Assembly (NCBI GenBank): GCA_037349105.1
Contig: JAYJMM010000086.1
Location: 1,361,501 to 1,425,500 of the forward strand
Reading direction: 5' to 3'
Origin: Limnomonas spitsbergensis
Lineage: Eukaryota > Chlorophyta > Chlorophyceae > Chlamydomonadales
Length of the DNA: 64,000 nucleotides
Part shown: positions 62,787 through 64,000 of the stretch, piece by piece
Layout of the letters: each line of letters begins with the position of its first letter
How positions within the stretch are numbered: the first letter of the stretch is position 1
Notes under the pieces: generated by a model
What the model was told of the DNA's origin: nothing
Seen by the model: the letters and a program-made list of their open reading frames with translations, nothing else
Databases searched by the model: none
Translations under genes and position numbers: made by a program

Positions 62787-64000
62787 CTCAAGTTCGGACC
62801 ATGACTGGTTTCTCCCAGCTTAGTGATTCCGTCGAGTCAAGCCCTGCGACCTGCCGACCGCTCCAACGAATTTGCAGTTCTTCACTATTTGACTGTGTCT
62901 GAGTCAAGTGTGCAATCTCAGATTGAACTGACAGGCGAAACTTGCCCACATATGAAAGTGAAGCCTTAAGAATTCAATAAATAATGTGGCGAAGAGTTAA
63001 AAGAGGAAGACGATCCTTCCTTCTCTCCCTAATGGTCAATCCCGGCAAATCGCCATACAGGGCAAGGGTGATAAAAGGGTGTGTTACTAGTCCGATCCAC
63101 ACTTTTAGACTGCAGTCTGCCTAGTGACCACTTGTCATCGACCATAGCCCCTAGGTAGCTCCTTCGTTGGGACAGACGTTCAAGAATGTCTCCGCAAATG
63201 GTGGTCAAATCCAAGGTCAGCCAGCAAAACTACCGGTAAACGCATGTTTCAAGGACAATTGCGGGACAGGCTGCATTTGAATTCCAAAACTTCTGAAGGC
63301 CCCCATCCATGCATGGATATGAGCTCATTTGAAAAATTATTATTTGGGGGACACAGTTCAAGCACGGAAAGCGTACACTGCAGCTCGGTCATATCACCGC
63401 TTATCAGGCAGGGGCATGGTGCAACAAGCCTTGGCGCCATGGTGCATGGGCCACCTGTCACCTCCCACCGGCCGTGGGCTGGTCAAGTTTGGTCCCCACT
63501 GGCCCAAAGATAACCAACCAGGAGCTAGCATGGGGTGTACTAAAACAAACGTTGTTTTGTAACCAGGGGACCCTGGCTGGAACTGACCCGCAACTTGGCC
63601 AAGTCAGGATCCGCTGCATTTGAAACCCTAGCCCCCTCTATTCGTACATGTCAGGTGAATGGAGAGGGTATATTGGAACCAGGGAATCCCAGTTGGAGCT
63701 GAACCTGAACGTGGCCAACGTCGGCCCTTGCACTTTAAGCATGGCAGCCTGTTCGTTCCTACGCACACAATGTTATCATAAGTGTGCAGGTGTTCCTTAG
63801 CCACAACCTCGTTTCATCTCCTGTGAGCTGGAAGGCCAGAGAGGGCGAGGAAAACGAAATACCGGTGAAAGGGCTGGCACCACCGCTGCCACTCGCGCCC
63901 GCCTGCCCAGTTTACCGGCTGTCCGTACTTTTGAGGAGTGATGGGTGCACCTGCATGTTTCATTGCAAGAGTAGGAAAGGGAAGACAGCAGGGAATGTGC
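62787..64000. other. upstream flank of the coiled-coil gene
   Basis: No gene recognised. A minus-strand open frame at 63029-63214 (RSYLGAMVDDKW) is faintly like a retrotransposon reverse-transcriptase C-terminal region, but too short to call. A copy of the dispersed family (GGCCGTGGGCTGGTCAAGTT, TGGTCCCCACTGGCCCA) lies at 63465-63510. A tandem pair of about 105 bp with ACCAGGGGACCCTGGCTGGA and ACCAGGGAATCCCAGTTGGA lies at 63560-63740. Confidence 0.45.

Noticed and set aside
63029..63214. Minus-strand 61-codon frame with YLGAMVDDKW
   Set aside because: Faint likeness to a reverse-transcriptase end, but isolated and too short to support a call.

Overview
The window looks like nuclear DNA of a flagellate green alga, most likely Chlamydomonadales. 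The reasons are GC-rich exons in intron-dense genes, consistent GT-AG (once GC-AG) splice sites, a motile-cilium dynein gene, a MYND zinc-finger protein of the kind abundant in volvocalean algae, and many degenerate TTTAGGG-like strings. I cannot name the species. No tRNA, rRNA, CRISPR or bacterial operon was seen. All exon models come from reading splice sites and phase by eye.

Layout. (1) 1-2887, plus strand: 3' end of a MYND-finger gene, three exons visible. (2) 2888-5359: intergenic, with a short tandem repeat. (3) 5360-18745, plus strand: a 15-exon gene for the inner-arm dynein I1/f intermediate chain DNAI4 (WDR78, Chlamydomonas IC138), about 1021 residues. (4) about 19100-25900: a decayed LINE fragment on the minus strand with tandem copies of its tail, then gene-poor repeat-rich DNA with one possible exon of an unknown gene. 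(5) 35420 down to 26048, minus strand: a 9-exon SLY1/SCFD1 gene (Sec1/Munc18 family), about 637 residues, starting with a GC-AG intron. (6) about 36150-38125, plus strand: a second decayed copy of the same LINE family with reverse-transcriptase motifs. (7) 62786 down to 39076, minus strand: a 21-exon gene for an unrecognised coiled-coil protein of about 1498 residues. (8) 62787-64000: no gene recognised.

The most striking property is not a gene. In all three complete genes, on both strands, the introns carry degenerate copies of the neighbouring exon edge together with its splice site, and many large minisatellites are built from such splice junctions. Examples are the acceptor arrays before DNAI4 exons 8, 11 and 15, SLY1 exon 6 and coiled-coil exon 14, and the donor arrays after DNAI4 exon 8, SLY1 exons 4 and 6 and coiled-coil exon 11. 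The copies keep the order exon edge plus splice site, but decay with stops and frameshifts. This suggests repeated local duplication across exon-intron borders as a route of intron growth. DNAI4 and perhaps the coiled-coil protein would act in cilia or basal bodies, and SLY1 acts in ER-Golgi traffic. Nothing suggests the genes are co-regulated.
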